A stretch of 58,498 nt of DNA from assembly GCA_965661345.1 (NCBI GenBank), contig CBFIDK010000009.1, positions 1 through 58,498 of the forward strand, given 5' to 3'. The notes beneath the pieces are model-generated. The model did no database searches and was not told where the DNA came from. It saw nothing but the letters and a program-made list of their open reading frames with translations. This DNA comes from GCA-2862585 sp965661345. GTDB lineage: Bacteria; Bacteroidota; Bacteroidia; Flavobacteriales; UBA7312. Positions 1 to 9,741 of the stretch are shown here, piece by piece (within the stretch, counting starts at the first letter, position 1; the number at the start of each line of letters is the position of its first letter). Position numbers and translations under genes: made by a program.

Positions 1-2838
1 TGCGTTATAGTCAACGCCATTCATATCAACTGAGAAGTTAACAGCAATAGGATATACGCATTGAGATGCGTCTGAAATATGAGCGTTAGCATCGTAGTTT
101 AAAGCTAATTCATCTGTACATCCAGTAACACAACCCGCTTCACCTATGGAAATAAAGTCTGTTCCTACAGCACCTCCTGCACCAGCAGTAACTAATGGCG
201 CATCGTTAATGGAATATGCAAACGCATAAGAAGATCCAGAACCAGAGAAACCGCTAATTTCATAACATCCATCAGCTAAGCAAAGTAAGACATCATCAGT
301 TGATGTGTTGTTTAATCCAACACCATCTACTGGCGTGTCCGTAGACGCATCTACTAAACTCCAATCTCCACCGTAACCTACTAATGTATAAGTACTACCA
401 AAGTTAACTGAGATTTCCTGTACATTGATAGAAGTAGGAGTAGTGTTAGCTACTAAACAGTTGCCGTCACAATCTAAACCTTCTACAGCAAATGTACATG
501 AACCATCGTCAAATGTTGCATCTACATTATAGTTACATGCAGAAGCATCAATACAACCAGGAACACCACACGAGCCTACAATTGTTTGCTCTGTAGCGTC
601 TTCAGTGTAAGGCCAGCCATAGTTTGCGTCATCTTGTGTATAAGTAACGCCACCTATTGAAAGTGAACCGCCATTCCAGCCGTCACCATAACTATCTACT
701 GTTTGAATAATGTAATTATCACCCAAGACTACGCAAGAGTTGAAACCTGTAGAGCCAGAAGTCATTTCTGCTAATACGTTTCCATCACAATCAGAAATAG
801 TGAATGAGTTTTCATAAGCGTAATCTCCAGAAGTATAAACTACTGCAACACCTTCTAAACAGTTGCCGTCGCAATCAAATCCTTCAGCTGCAAATGTACA
901 AGAAGCATCATCTTCATTTGCCTCTGCATTATAGTTACATGCAGTAGCATCAGTACAACCTTCAACAATAGCAACACATTCAGTAATTGCATTTCCTTCA
1001 GAGTCTATTTCAGTTCTCGTGTAAGAGAATCCCATAGAGCCATCGCCAGTATATGATTGTTCGTTATTATATTCCGATCCTCCGTTTGACCATTGGAGAA
1101 ATAAAACTTCAAAGTATCTATCACTTTCTAAACAATGTAAAATGTATGTCTCACCAGCTATATTAGCTAGGTTGTAAGTACTTCCATCTTCGTTGTTAGC
1201 AAATTGGTAATTATTTAAGCCTTCAAACTCAGTATCCCATTGACCGGGACCATCTATAGAGCCGTATTTCCATAAGATTCCACAGTCGTCGTCCCAAGAG
1301 CTACTACAAACAGCAGCATTGAAAAGGGGGCCATTTTCACCTCGTGTGATTTCTACTTCACCAGGGATTATAACATCTCTGTTTTCAGCTAAACTATTAT
1401 CTGCTCCATTTTCTAAAGTAAATGTAACTTCAGGGGCGCCAAAAGAGGTATAGCCATCTAAACAGTCGCCATCACAATTAGCGTTAGCGGCCGTATAAGT
1501 ACATGAAGAATCATCAGTATTAGCATCTTCACTATAGTTACATGCAGTAGCATCAGTACACCCTTCAACAATAGCAACACATGCTCCGCCACCATTTCCT
1601 CCACCAGAACCGTTTCCGCCACCAGCACCTTGTACTAGAGTAAACCCTTCTAAGCAGTTTCCTTCACAGTCTGCATTTGTATTTGCATATGAACATGACT
1701 CGTCATCTATAGTTGCGTCTGGACTATAATTACATGCAGTTGCATCCATACAGCCAGGAACATAAACACATGCAGCACAGCTTTCCCAACATACTGTTGG
1801 CACAACTAAGTCTGCATCGCCAGAGGTAAATGATCTATCATTTCCAAAAGTTCCGCCAGCACAATCTACAATATTTGCACTTGATTCGTACCATCCGTCA
1901 TTAAAATTATAGGTGTGCAATGTGTTAGGTAAAACATTAAATGTATATGTCCATACATTATCATCGTCATCATCAGACATAGCTACAAAATCACCGCCGT
2001 CTAAGTTAATAGAAATTGGTCCGTTTGCTGCATCATAGCCTTCAATGTTCATGTCAACAGAAACCGTAACACCTACTGTACACGATAAGTCTCCAGTACA
2101 AGAACCACAAACATTTGCGTACTCACAAGATAAGTCATCATCAGTCGCCGTTGAGTTATAGTTACAGGCAAGTACGTCTGTACACCCATATACTGCTACA
2201 ACACAATCTGTAACTTGATGAGAACCTAAGTTGTCCCAAGTGTCTATTGCTAACACATTCCATTCAGAATCTTCAGCACTTGTTCCAGCTGAAAGCGTCC
2301 AGTCTGTATTACCAGTAGTAATGCCGCATTTTCTTACAAGAACATGGTCTTGTGTCCCGTTTGAAACACCTGCAACGTCCCATCCAGAGCCTGGATCACC
2401 GTTCCAATCGCCAATCCTGTCGACAACCTCAAAACCAGTTTCCTCCGTTCCGTAAACTAATGCAAAGCCGTCATCGCCATTACTTAAATAAGAGTGGGTT
2501 TGATCAGCATGCAACAGAATCAAAGAATCTGCTGATGGGTGAGCGATTACATACACTTCGCCAGCTGCAAGGGTAGCCCCTTCACTGAATGTATTCCAAA
2601 ATTCATACTCACCAACAACTGTCGGAGCGTTAGATACGTTTGGAAAAGCGTATTCTGTTAAGTCTACTGCCTCAGTACCGGCATTGTAGATTTCTAAGTA
2701 TTTATTGTTTGAACTCCCCTCAGCATATTCTGAAAAGAATACCTGCGCGTTCAAATTGCCATACGAAAACGCAGACAATATAAAGGCTAACAAGAAACAA
2801 CAATAAGTACGAAGATTTTGAGTAATTTTTAAACTCAT
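1..2838 (-). CDS. Large secreted lamin-tail / Cys-rich repeat protein (partial, 3' end off window)
   Basis: Open from an ATG at 2838 to the left edge with no stop (946 codons), so the C-terminus is missing. An N-terminal signal peptide (KITQNLRTYCCFLLAFILSA) leads into a lamin-tail-like domain at about residues 27-165 (FFSEYAEGSSNNKYLEIYNAG, then LANG/GDDGFALVYG-type strands). Beyond residue 218 come six modules of the type GCTDATACNY...DD.SC.Y alternating with beta-rich segments; two segments start with a VSVDMN motif. Such modules are common in very large surface proteins of marine Bacteroidota, which usually end in a T9SS sorting domain; that end is outside the window. The role (adhesion or matrix) is inferred. 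No clear TAnnTTTG box precedes it. Confidence 0.85.
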   Translation of the reverse strand, partial: MSLKITQNLRTYCCFLLAFILSAFSYGNLNAQVFFSEYAEGSSNNKYLEIYNAGTEAVDLTEYAFPNVSNAPTVVGEYEFWNTFSEGATLAAGEVYVIAHPSADSLILLHADQTHSYLSNGDDGFALVYGTEETGFEVVDRIGDWNGDPGSGWDVAGVSNGTQDHVLVRKCGITTGNTDWTLSAGTSAEDSEWNVLAIDTWDNLGSHQVTDCVVAVYGCTDVLACNYNSTATDDDLSCEYANVCGSCTGDLSCTVGVTVSVDMNIEGYDAANGPISINLDGGDFVAMSDDDDDNVWTYTFNVLPNTLHTYNFNDGWYESSANIVDCAGGTFGNDRSFTSGDADLVVPTVCWESCAACVYVPGCMDATACNYSPDATIDDESCSYANTNADCEGNCLEGFTLVQGAGGGNGSGGGNGGGACVAIVEGCTDATACNYSEDANTDDSSCTYTAANANCDGDCLDGYTSFGAPEVTFTLENGADNSLAENRDVIIPGEVEITRGENGPLFNAAVCSSSWDDDCGILWKYGSIDGPGQWDTEFEGLNNYQFANNEDGSTYNLANIAGETYILHCLESDRYFEVLFLQWSNGGSEYNNEQSYTGDGSMGFSYTRTEIDSEGNAITECVAIVEGCTDATACNYNAEANEDDASCTFAAEGFDCDGNCLEGVAVVYTSGDYAYENSFTISDCDGNVLAEMTSGSTGFNSCVVLGDNYIIQTVDSYGDGWNGGSLSIGGVTYTQDDANYGWPYTEDATEQTIVGSCGVPGCIDASACNYNVDATFDDGSCTFAVEGLDCDGNCLVANTTPTSINVQEISVNFGSTYTLVGYGGDWSLVDASTDTPVDGVGLNNTSTDDVLLCLADGCYEISGFSGSGSSYAFAYSINDAPLVTAGAGGAVGTDFISIGEAGCVTGCTDELALNYDANAHISDASQCVYPIAVNFSVDMNGVDYNA
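50..2187 (-). repeat. Six Cys-rich GCTD.(x)ACNY modules inside the large secreted protein
   Basis: Module starts (reading down the minus strand) are at about 2187, 1755, 1563, 960, 558 and 123. Each has the pattern G-C-x-D-x-x-A-C-N-Y, then an acidic D-D-x-S-C-x-[YF] segment; modules 4 and 5 continue with E-G-[FL]-D-C-D-G-N-C-L. Module 6 has lost the second Cys (ALNY instead of ACNY). The regular Cys and Asp spacing suggests disulfide-stabilised, Ca-binding-like units, by inference. Confidence 0.8.
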
Positions 2839-3029
2839 AATACTTGTTTTTGGTTAATATTAAGTTAATTTCTAATTCTTTGCAGAAGTTACCAACAAAA
2901 AATAAATACGCGTAAGTGACTGACAGTCAAGGTATTATAAGTGGTTAGCATCTTCTCTAGAGATTTAGAGTTTATAAAGATAGAATTCTTTTTTTAAAAA
3001 TCAAATACTTAGCAAAAAAAAAATAAATA

Positions 3030-3057
3030 TTGAAACGGCTTATAAAAAGTATATTTG
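3030..3057 (+). promoter_or_regulatory. Promoter of the Ig-like lipoprotein gene
   Basis: -7 box TATATTTG at 3050-3057 (exact TAnnTTTG), with TTG at 3030-3032 as a -33 element, 17 nt between. The box ends 5 nt before the ATG at 3063, so the mRNA is probably leaderless. This also argues that the TTG at 3030 is promoter, not a start codon. Confidence 0.65.
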
Positions 3058-3062
3058 TTGCT

Positions 3063-4103
3063 ATGAAAATGACATATTTAATTCCTATAATTTTCTTTTT
3101 TAGCTGCGCTAATGTTGCTCCATTAAGTGGTGGAGATGTTGATAAGGCACCCCCTCAACTAATCTCAACTTTTCCTGAAAATAACAATACTCTTTTCAAT
3201 GAAGACAAAATAATAATGGTCTTTGACGAAACGATTCAAATTAATCAGACAGAAAAGTTATTTTTTGCTCCATCAATAAGCAAGAATGTAGAATTAAACG
3301 CAAAAGGCAATGAACTGTTGATTTCCTTTAAAGAAGATTTAGATGAAAACACTACCTATACTATCATTCTAAATGACATTGTAAAGGATGTTACCGAAGG
3401 GAATGTATTGCCTTACTTGGAGTATGCCTTTTCTACAGGTCCTGAAATTGACACATTATATATACAGGGCAAGGTTTTTGACGCCTTAAGCAAAAGCCCT
3501 ATTGAAAAAATATGTGTGGGTTTATATTCGGATGATACGTCTTATGACAGTATATTGTATAAACAAGAACCTGAATATTTAGCAATTAGCAACAATGATG
3601 GTGATTTTAAATTTTCAAATCTTCCCGACAAGCCCTTTATGATTTACTCCTTAGAAGATATCGATAACAATAATATATTCAGTCTGCCACATGAAAAGGT
3701 CGGCTTCGTTTCTAATACAATAAAACCAAACGCAAACGACTTAACTGTTTTTTTGTTTGACGAAACAGCAATAAATGACTCTGTAAAAAACACAACCTCA
3801 ATAGAGGGCGATAGCTTCGGCAGGTTAATTATAGACTCTTTGCCAAATACCCCTTTAATTGTTGAGCTCATTTATAAAGAAAGTATTGTATTTCGCACAG
3901 CTGATTCTGAATCGCTTGTGATTGATTCTTTAAGTCCTGGCGCTTATTCTTTACGGATTATACTTGACGATAATAGTAATGGCGAATGGGATTCTGGAAA
4001 TTTATTGCAAAAACAACAGGCCGAAACCGTCGAGTACTATGCTAAAGAAATTACTATTCGATCCGACTGGGATGTCGTTGTTGAATGGAATACTAATGAA
4101 TAG
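3063..4103 (+). CDS. Ig-like (Big_5 / SbsA-type) domain lipoprotein
   Basis: A 346-residue lipoprotein: after a short N-terminus comes a hydrophobic stretch and lipobox (PIIFFFSC), so it should be lipid-anchored in the envelope. The mature start SGGDVDKAPPQLISTFPENN is typical of Bacteroidota proteins with an SbsA-like Ig domain (about residues 25-130, ending in EYAFSTGP); a second beta domain with a carboxypeptidase-regulatory-like look (IQGKVFD...) follows. Function is unknown. The ATG at 3063 is chosen over TTG at 3030 because the promoter lies between them. Its last 11 nt overlap the oppositely oriented amidase gene. Confidence 0.8.
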   Translation: MKMTYLIPIIFFFSCANVAPLSGGDVDKAPPQLISTFPENNNTLFNEDKIIMVFDETIQINQTEKLFFAPSISKNVELNAKGNELLISFKEDLDENTTYTIILNDIVKDVTEGNVLPYLEYAFSTGPEIDTLYIQGKVFDALSKSPIEKICVGLYSDDTSYDSILYKQEPEYLAISNNDGDFKFSNLPDKPFMIYSLEDIDNNNIFSLPHEKVGFVSNTIKPNANDLTVFLFDETAINDSVKNTTSIEGDSFGRLIIDSLPNTPLIVELIYKESIVFRTADSESLVIDSLSPGAYSLRIILDDNSNGEWDSGNLLQKQQAETVEYYAKEITIRSDWDVVVEWNTNE

Positions 4104-4857
4104 TAAATTTATCGGCGTCTTGCAAAAAAGGAAATTTATTTCGCGCAGACTGTAAGCTGTCTTTGCTGACCACTACTGTTTTAAGGGCTTCTTTTTCACC
4201 CCCTATATATATAATGTGTCCGCTGGCATCAATTACTGCACTTTGGCCGTTGTATTTTATTCCATTGACATCTTCGCCTACTCTATTCACCCCAACAACA
4301 TAAGATTGATTTTCTATGGCCCTTGCGATTAAAAGCTGATTCCAATGTTGAATTCTCGTGATAGGCCAATTAGCAACATAGACTAATATATCGTAATCAT
4401 CTGTATTTCTACTGTACACTGGGAAACGCAAATCGTAACATATCAACGGGCATATTCGCCACCCCTTGTATTCAACGGTTAAACGCCTATCGCCTTTATG
4501 GATAAATGATTCCTCCTTCATTAGAGTAAACAAATGTCTTTTATCATAGTGCTGAACACTTCCATCTGGAAAGGCGCAAATTAATCGGTTGTATTTGTAG
4601 CCATTGTCTTCGATGAGTAAAGATCCTAAAATAAGGGCATTCTTTTCTTTGGATAAGTTCAGCATCCACTGTACACTTTCACCGTCCATAGATTCGGCTT
4701 TAGCACTCAAGGAAAAGGCTGTTGAAAATAATTCTGGTAAAATAATAACGTCTGTCTGCTTAACGGATTGGAGTAACTGTCCAAAATACGAGAGATTTGC
4801 TTTTGGCTGTTCCCATATTAGATGACTTTGTACTAATGTTAAGGAAAGTTCAGTCAT
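4093..4857 (-). CDS. Nitrilase-superfamily amidase, YafV/omega-amidase type
   Basis: 254 residues, normal for omega-amidases, which hydrolyse 2-oxoglutaramate and 2-oxosuccinamate to 2-oxo acids and repair these transamination by-products. The nitrilase catalytic triad is visible: Glu42 (ILPELF), Lys106 (YDKRHLF) and Cys140 (LICYDLRFP). The YDLRFP context and the DILVYVANWP motif fit the YafV subgroup. It is cytosolic (no signal). It lies 18 nt upstream-adjacent to sdhB on the same strand in the sense that it is downstream of sdhCAB, so it may be transcribed by read-through. It converges on the lipoprotein gene with an 11-nt overlap. Confidence 0.88.
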   Translation of the reverse strand: MTELSLTLVQSHLIWEQPKANLSYFGQLLQSVKQTDVIILPELFSTAFSLSAKAESMDGESVQWMLNLSKEKNALILGSLLIEDNGYKYNRLICAFPDGSVQHYDKRHLFTLMKEESFIHKGDRRLTVEYKGWRICPLICYDLRFPVYSRNTDDYDILVYVANWPITRIQHWNQLLIARAIENQSYVVGVNRVGEDVNGIKYNGQSAVIDASGHIIYIGGEKEALKTVVVSKDSLQSARNKFPFLQDADKFTIH

Positions 4858-4875
4858 CTAATCATTTGAAGCAAA

Positions 4876-5628
4876 TTATTTTTTTGAGTTGACCGAAGCT
4901 GACAAGTACTCTCTGTTCATTCGAGCAATGTTTTCCAGAGAAATTTCTTTTGGACATTCTACTTCACATGCCCCAGTATTGGTACAGTTTCCAAATCCTT
5001 CTAAATCCATTTGATCAACCATATTTAACACACGGTCTTCTCTTTCCACTTGCCCTTGAGGTAATAGTGCAAGTTGAGAAACTTTTGCAGAAACGAATAA
5101 CATTGCTGAAGAGTTTTTACATGTGGCTACACATGCTCCACAGCCTATACATGTAGCTGCACTAAAGGCATCATCAGCGTCTTCTTTTGGAATTGGAATA
5201 GCGTTAGCATCAAGTGTGTTACCAGAAGTGTTAACAGAAACATATCCTCCTGCTTGAATAACTCTATCAAAAGCAGAGCGGTCAACTACTAGATCTTTGA
5301 TTACAGGGAAAGCTTTAGCTCTCCATGGTTCAATATAAATGGTTTCACCATCTTTAAACTCACGCATGTGCAACTGGCAAGTGGTAACAGCACGAGCAGG
5401 GCCGTGTGCTTCTCCATTAATATACATTGAACAGCTACCACAGATACCTTCTCTACAGTCGTGATCAAAAGCGATTGGCTCTTCCCCTTTCTGTATGATA
5501 TCATTATTCACTACATCCATCATCTCAAGGAAAGACATATCTGGACTTATATTAGTAGCTTTATATTCGACAATTTTGCCTTTTTCGTTGGCGTTTTTTT
5601 GTCGCCATACTCTTAACGTTAAATTCAT
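4876..5628 (-). CDS. sdhB: Succinate dehydrogenase / fumarate reductase iron-sulfur subunit
   Basis: 250 residues. It carries electrons between the flavoprotein and the membrane quinone site in the TCA cycle and respiratory chain. The [2Fe-2S] motif CREGICGSC lies near residue 58-66, and the ferredoxin-like clusters follow as CIGCGACVATCK and CTNTGACEVECPKE, the [4Fe-4S] and [3Fe-4S] ligands. It is the last gene of sdhC-sdhA-sdhB, 6 nt after sdhA, the arrangement typical of Bacteroidota. Confidence 0.95.
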   Translation of the reverse strand: MNLTLRVWRQKNANEKGKIVEYKATNISPDMSFLEMMDVVNNDIIQKGEEPIAFDHDCREGICGSCSMYINGEAHGPARAVTTCQLHMREFKDGETIYIEPWRAKAFPVIKDLVVDRSAFDRVIQAGGYVSVNTSGNTLDANAIPIPKEDADDAFSAATCIGCGACVATCKNSSAMLFVSAKVSQLALLPQGQVEREDRVLNMVDQMDLEGFGNCTNTGACEVECPKEISLENIARMNREYLSASVNSKK

Positions 5629-5634
5629 ATCGAA

Positions 5635-7638
5635 TTATTTATAACTTCTTTGTTTTACCTCTATGTTCTCAAAAATCAGCTCTTCTTTGTGAAGGGTTGA
5701 TTCTGAGGGTTTTTCATTGTATTCCCACGCAGAAACAAAAGTGAATTCTTTATCGTTTCGTAATGCTTCTCCTTCCTCTGTTTGCGATTCTTCTCTAAAG
5801 TGACCGCCACAAGACTCGGCACGTTCAAGCGCATCTTTACACATTAGCTCACCTAACTCTAAGAAATCAGCTACTCGACCGGCTTTTTCTAACTCCTGGT
5901 TAAGTTCATTGGATGAACCTGGGATATTTACTTCTTTCCAAAACTCTTCCCTAAGTGCCGATACTTCGTCGATAGCTCTTAGAAGGTCCTCTTTATTTCT
6001 TGACATTCCACACTCGTTCCAAATGATCTTTCCGAGTTTTTTGTGGAAATAGTCAACCGTCTTAGTTCCTTTATTACTTACCAGTTTGTCTATTCGTTCT
6101 TTGGCTTGTTTTTCGGCCTCATCAAATTCTGGTAAATCTGTTGGGATAGAACCCGTTCTGATATCATCAGCTAGGTAATCTCCAATAGTGTATGGCAATA
6201 CAAAATAACCATCAGCCAACCCTTGCATAAGTGCAGAAGCGCCTAAACGGTTAGCGCCATGATCAGAAAAATTAGCTTCCCCACATGCATATAAGCCAGA
6301 AATATTGGTCATTAAATTATAATCAACCCATAGTCCTCCCATTGTGTAATGTACGGCTGGATAAATTTTCATTGGGGTTTCGTATGGGTTATCGTCAGTA
6401 ATTTTTTCATACATCTGAAACAGGTTTCCATACTTTGCTTTGACAACCTCTTTTCCTAGTTTAGTTACTAATTTAGAGTCCGAATCATCTAGTCCCTTGA
6501 TGTTTGCCTGCTCTTTACCATAACGCTCAATCGCCGATGCGAAATCTAAAAATACCGCTTCTCCAGTCTCGTTAACACCGTATCCGGCATCGCAACGCTC
6601 TTTGGCAGCTCTACTCGCCACATCTCTTGGCACTAGGTTTCCAAAGGCTGGGTATCTTCGTTCTAAGTAATAATCTCTTTCGTCTTCAGTTAGTTCTGTT
6701 GGTTTCTTTTTGCCTGAACGGATAGCTTCTACGTCCTCAATATTTTTAGGCACCCATATTCTACCGTCATTTCTTAAAGATTCAGACATCAATGTAAGTT
6801 TCGACTGATATTCTCCTGAAACAGGTATGCATGTTGGGTGTATCTGGGTAAAGCATGGATTAGCAAAGTAAGCCCCTTTCTTGTGGGCTTTCCATGCTGC
6901 GGTTACGTTACTTCCCATAGCATTAGTACTTAAGAAGAAAACATTTCCATATCCTCCTGAAGCCAATACTACTGCGTGAGCTGAATGACGTTCTATTTCG
7001 CCAGTAATTAAATTTCTTGCAATGATTCCTCTGGCTTTGCCATCAACAATTACAACATCAAGCATCTCATGACGGTTGTACATGCTGATTTTTCCTTTAT
7101 TGATTTGGCGGGACATTGCTGAATAGGCTCCCAAAAGAAGTTGTTGCCCTGTTTGCCCTTTGGCATAAAATGTTCTTGATACCTGAACGCCACCGAAAGA
7201 ACGGTTATCTAATAAGCCCCCGTATTCTCTAGCAAATGGAACGCCTTGCGCAACACATTGGTCGATAATATTTGTGCTAACCTCAGCTAGTCGATAGACG
7301 TTTGCTTCCCTTGATCGGTAGTCTCCACCTTTCACTGTATCGTAGAATAGTCTGTAGACTGAATCGCCATCGTTTTGGTAGTTTTTGGCAGCATTTATTC
7401 CCCCTTGAGCAGCAATCGAATGCGCACGTCTTGGCGAGTCTTGGAAGCAAAACGACTTAACGTTGTAGCCCATTTCTGCAAGAGATGCAGCAGCCGAGGC
7501 CCCTGCTAAACCAGTTCCTACAACAATCACGTCAATGGATCGCTTATTGGCAGGGTTTACTAAATTAATAGAGTTTTTATGCTTAGTCCATTTGTCTTTT
7601 AATGGACCTTCGGGAATTTTAGCGTCTAATTTGCTCAT
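5635..7638 (-). CDS. sdhA: Succinate dehydrogenase / fumarate reductase flavoprotein subunit
   Basis: 667 residues, the long Bacteroidota form. It oxidises succinate to fumarate using covalently bound FAD. Seen: dinucleotide fold GTGLAGASAAASLAEMG near residue 42; the flavinylated His in RRAHSIAAQGGINA; active-site HPTCIPVSGEYQSK; and the substrate/FAD region MGGLWVDYN ... GLYACGEANFSDHGANRLG. It sits between sdhC (10 nt upstream) and sdhB. Confidence 0.96.
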   Translation of the reverse strand: MSKLDAKIPEGPLKDKWTKHKNSINLVNPANKRSIDVIVVGTGLAGASAAASLAEMGYNVKSFCFQDSPRRAHSIAAQGGINAAKNYQNDGDSVYRLFYDTVKGGDYRSREANVYRLAEVSTNIIDQCVAQGVPFAREYGGLLDNRSFGGVQVSRTFYAKGQTGQQLLLGAYSAMSRQINKGKISMYNRHEMLDVVIVDGKARGIIARNLITGEIERHSAHAVVLASGGYGNVFFLSTNAMGSNVTAAWKAHKKGAYFANPCFTQIHPTCIPVSGEYQSKLTLMSESLRNDGRIWVPKNIEDVEAIRSGKKKPTELTEDERDYYLERRYPAFGNLVPRDVASRAAKERCDAGYGVNETGEAVFLDFASAIERYGKEQANIKGLDDSDSKLVTKLGKEVVKAKYGNLFQMYEKITDDNPYETPMKIYPAVHYTMGGLWVDYNLMTNISGLYACGEANFSDHGANRLGASALMQGLADGYFVLPYTIGDYLADDIRTGSIPTDLPEFDEAEKQAKERIDKLVSNKGTKTVDYFHKKLGKIIWNECGMSRNKEDLLRAIDEVSALREEFWKEVNIPGSSNELNQELEKAGRVADFLELGELMCKDALERAESCGGHFREESQTEEGEALRNDKEFTFVSAWEYNEKPSESTLHKEELIFENIEVKQRSYK

Positions 7639-7648
7639 ATACTTTTTA

Positions 7649-8329
7649 TTATCTGAAATAAAGGGATAAAGGTATTATTGCAAATGCTAGGGGTATAAGT
7701 ATACCAAAAGCAAAGCCGATATTTTTAACTAACTGTTTGTACTTAGGGTGGTTGGCTCCTAAGGTCTGAAATGCACTAGAAAAACCATGTGTAAGGTGAA
7801 AGGCTATAGCAATCATACATACAACGTAAAGGATTACATACCACAACTGCTCAAAAGCTTGGGTAGTAATCATGTACAAATCTTTTACTTCTTCTCCTCC
7901 AATTATCGTTTTTGGAACATCGCCAAAATGCATTTCGTACCAAAAACTTCTCATGTGAATGATAAGAAACAACAACAAAATAGTTCCTAACAAACCCATG
8001 TTTCTGGAGGCCCAATTTGAGTTTGCGCTAGGCTTGTTGTAGGCGTAAGCAACTGGGCGGGCCTTCTTATTTTGGATCGTCAAAAGTATTCCGTCAAAAG
8101 CATGAAAAAGAATGCCAAAGTAGGTTAAGTAGGATAATATTTTCACTATCGGGTTGGTCGTCATAAAGCGAGCATACAGATTAAATGAATCTGAGGCATC
8201 ATCCGCCGGCAACAGCAACTGTAAATTTCCTAGTAAATGGCCGACCAAAAACAGACACAAAAAGAGCCCTGTAATTGCCATCCAGTACTTTTTTACTAGG
8301 GAGGATTTAATCAAAACTGAATTACTCAT
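7649..8329 (-). CDS. sdhC: Succinate dehydrogenase cytochrome b subunit, type B
   Basis: 226 residues, about five transmembrane helices (first at about 14-36, LFLCLFLVGHLLGNLQ). His residues sit in or near helices (VGHLLGN, FHAFDG, IIHMRSFW, AFHLTHGF), as needed for a di-heme b-type anchor that passes electrons to menaquinone. A single anchor protein followed by a long SdhA is the type-B enzyme of Bacteroidota. First gene of the operon. Confidence 0.93.
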   Translation of the reverse strand: MSNSVLIKSSLVKKYWMAITGLFLCLFLVGHLLGNLQLLLPADDASDSFNLYARFMTTNPIVKILSYLTYFGILFHAFDGILLTIQNKKARPVAYAYNKPSANSNWASRNMGLLGTILLLFLIIHMRSFWYEMHFGDVPKTIIGGEEVKDLYMITTQAFEQLWYVILYVVCMIAIAFHLTHGFSSAFQTLGANHPKYKQLVKNIGFAFGILIPLAFAIIPLSLYFR

Positions 8330-8351
8330 TGATAAATGGTTTAGAAAGATG

Positions 8352-8382
8352 CAAATTTAATACCCAAAACGTTGAAAAACAA
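8352..8382 (-). promoter_or_regulatory. sdhCAB promoter
   Basis: Minus-strand -7 box TAAATTTG at 8359-8352, 22 nt before the sdhC ATG. A TTG at 8382-8380 lies 20 nt upstream as a possible -33 element. Confidence 0.55.
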
Positions 8383-8429
8383 CTAATAAACCATTTAATA
8401 TAGCGAGTTTAGAATCATTCAAAATACTT

Positions 8430-8437
8430 TATCTTTG
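8430..8437 (+). promoter_or_regulatory. pepP promoter -7 box
   Basis: TATCTTTG, exact TAnnTTTG, 17 nt before the ATG at 8455. TTTAG at 8408-8412 is a weak -33 candidate. Confidence 0.55.
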
Positions 8438-8454
8438 AAAAAAATATTTAAACG

Positions 8455-9741
8455 ATGAAATACAAAGCCATTTCAAAAGAATTATTCGAAGAAAACAGAA
8501 AGAAATTTTGTGCTTCAATGACTGAAAATTCGATAGCTGTTTTTTGCTCAAACGATCAAATGCCCACAAACTCTGATGGCACTATGCCTTTCAAACAGAA
8601 TAGTGACTTATTTTGGCTTAGTGGCGTAGACCAAGAGGAAAGCAAACTCGTGCTATTTCCCGATAGCTCGAACCCTAACCACCGTGAGGTTTTGTTTCTA
8701 AAAGAAACAAGTGAACTTATTGCTATATGGGAAGGCGCCAAACTAACAAAGGAGCAAGCTTTTCAAACGTCAGGCGTAAGAACAGTCTATTGGAATAGTG
8801 AATTTGAAAAGGTTTTTGCAGACTTAATGGCCGAAGCAAAAAATGTATTTTATAATTCAAACGAGCACTCCAGAGCAAGCTCAAAAGTAGAAACGCAAAC
8901 AGACAGGTTCAACAATTGGTGCAAAAGCACATATAGTGATAAAAACTATGTGAAATCGGCGCATATTTTACACGAGCTTCGTTCTGTAAAACACCAAATA
9001 GAAATAGACCTCCTGCAGCACGCTTGCAACATTACAGAAAAAGGATTTCGTAGAGTGTTAGATTTCGTTAAGCCTGGGGTAATGGAGTATGAAATTGAAG
9101 CTGAATTTATGCATGAGTTTTTAATAAACCGCTCAAAAGGCTTTGCTTATGAACCTATCATTGCATCTGGCAGAAACGCTTGTGTATTACACTATATCGA
9201 CAACAATCAAGAATGCAAGGATGGCGATGTTATTCTCATGGATGTAGGTGCTGAATACGCCAATTATGCCTCTGACATGACAAGATGTATTCCAGTAAGT
9301 GGACGCTTCTCAAAACGTCAAAAAGACGTTTACAATGCTGTATTGAGAGTAATGAAAGAAGCGACCAATATGCTGGTACCTGGCACCATGCTAAACGATT
9401 ATCACAAGGAAGTGGGAAAGGTTATGCAATCTGAGTTATTGGCTTTAGGCCTTCTAGATCAAAATGACATCGATAAGCAAGACCCAAAAAACCCAGCCTA
9501 CAGAAAGTATTTTATGCACGGAACGAGCCATTTTCTTGGTTTAGATGTTCACGACGTTGGACATTGGGATACTCCCATCAAAGAAGGCATGGTATTCACT
9601 TGTGAGCCTGGGATTTATATTTTGGAAGAAAACCTCGGTATTCGTTTAGAAAACGATTTAGTTATCACAAATGATAAACCACTAGATTTGATGGCTAACA
9701 TTCCTTTGGAAGCTGATGCTATAGAAGACCTTATGAATTAG
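8455..9741 (+). CDS. pepP: Xaa-Pro aminopeptidase (aminopeptidase P, M24B)
   Basis: 428 residues, cytosolic. It removes the N-terminal residue from peptides with proline in position 2. An aminopeptidase-P N-terminal domain (to about residue 170) precedes the M24 pita-bread domain. Metal ligands of the family are visible: Asp in MDVGAEYANYASDMTR (two Asp), His in HGTSHFLGLDVHDVGH, Glu in CEPGIYI and Glu in RLENDLVIT. Length is normal. Its TAG overlaps the stop of the convergent T9SS gene by 4 nt (TTAG). Confidence 0.93.
   Translation: MKYKAISKELFEENRKKFCASMTENSIAVFCSNDQMPTNSDGTMPFKQNSDLFWLSGVDQEESKLVLFPDSSNPNHREVLFLKETSELIAIWEGAKLTKEQAFQTSGVRTVYWNSEFEKVFADLMAEAKNVFYNSNEHSRASSKVETQTDRFNNWCKSTYSDKNYVKSAHILHELRSVKHQIEIDLLQHACNITEKGFRRVLDFVKPGVMEYEIEAEFMHEFLINRSKGFAYEPIIASGRNACVLHYIDNNQECKDGDVILMDVGAEYANYASDMTRCIPVSGRFSKRQKDVYNAVLRVMKEATNMLVPGTMLNDYHKEVGKVMQSELLALGLLDQNDIDKQDPKNPAYRKYFMHGTSHFLGLDVHDVGHWDTPIKEGMVFTCEPGIYILEENLGIRLENDLVITNDKPLDLMANIPLEADAIEDLMN

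Noticed and set aside
2231..2576. Two open frames on the plus strand
   Set aside because: They are antisense to the large secreted protein, whose signal peptide and repeats are unambiguous.
3030..3062. TTG start giving an 11-residue N-terminal extension to the lipoprotein
   Set aside because: The TTG fits a -33 element and the -7 box lies between it and the ATG; the lipoprotein signal starts at 3063.
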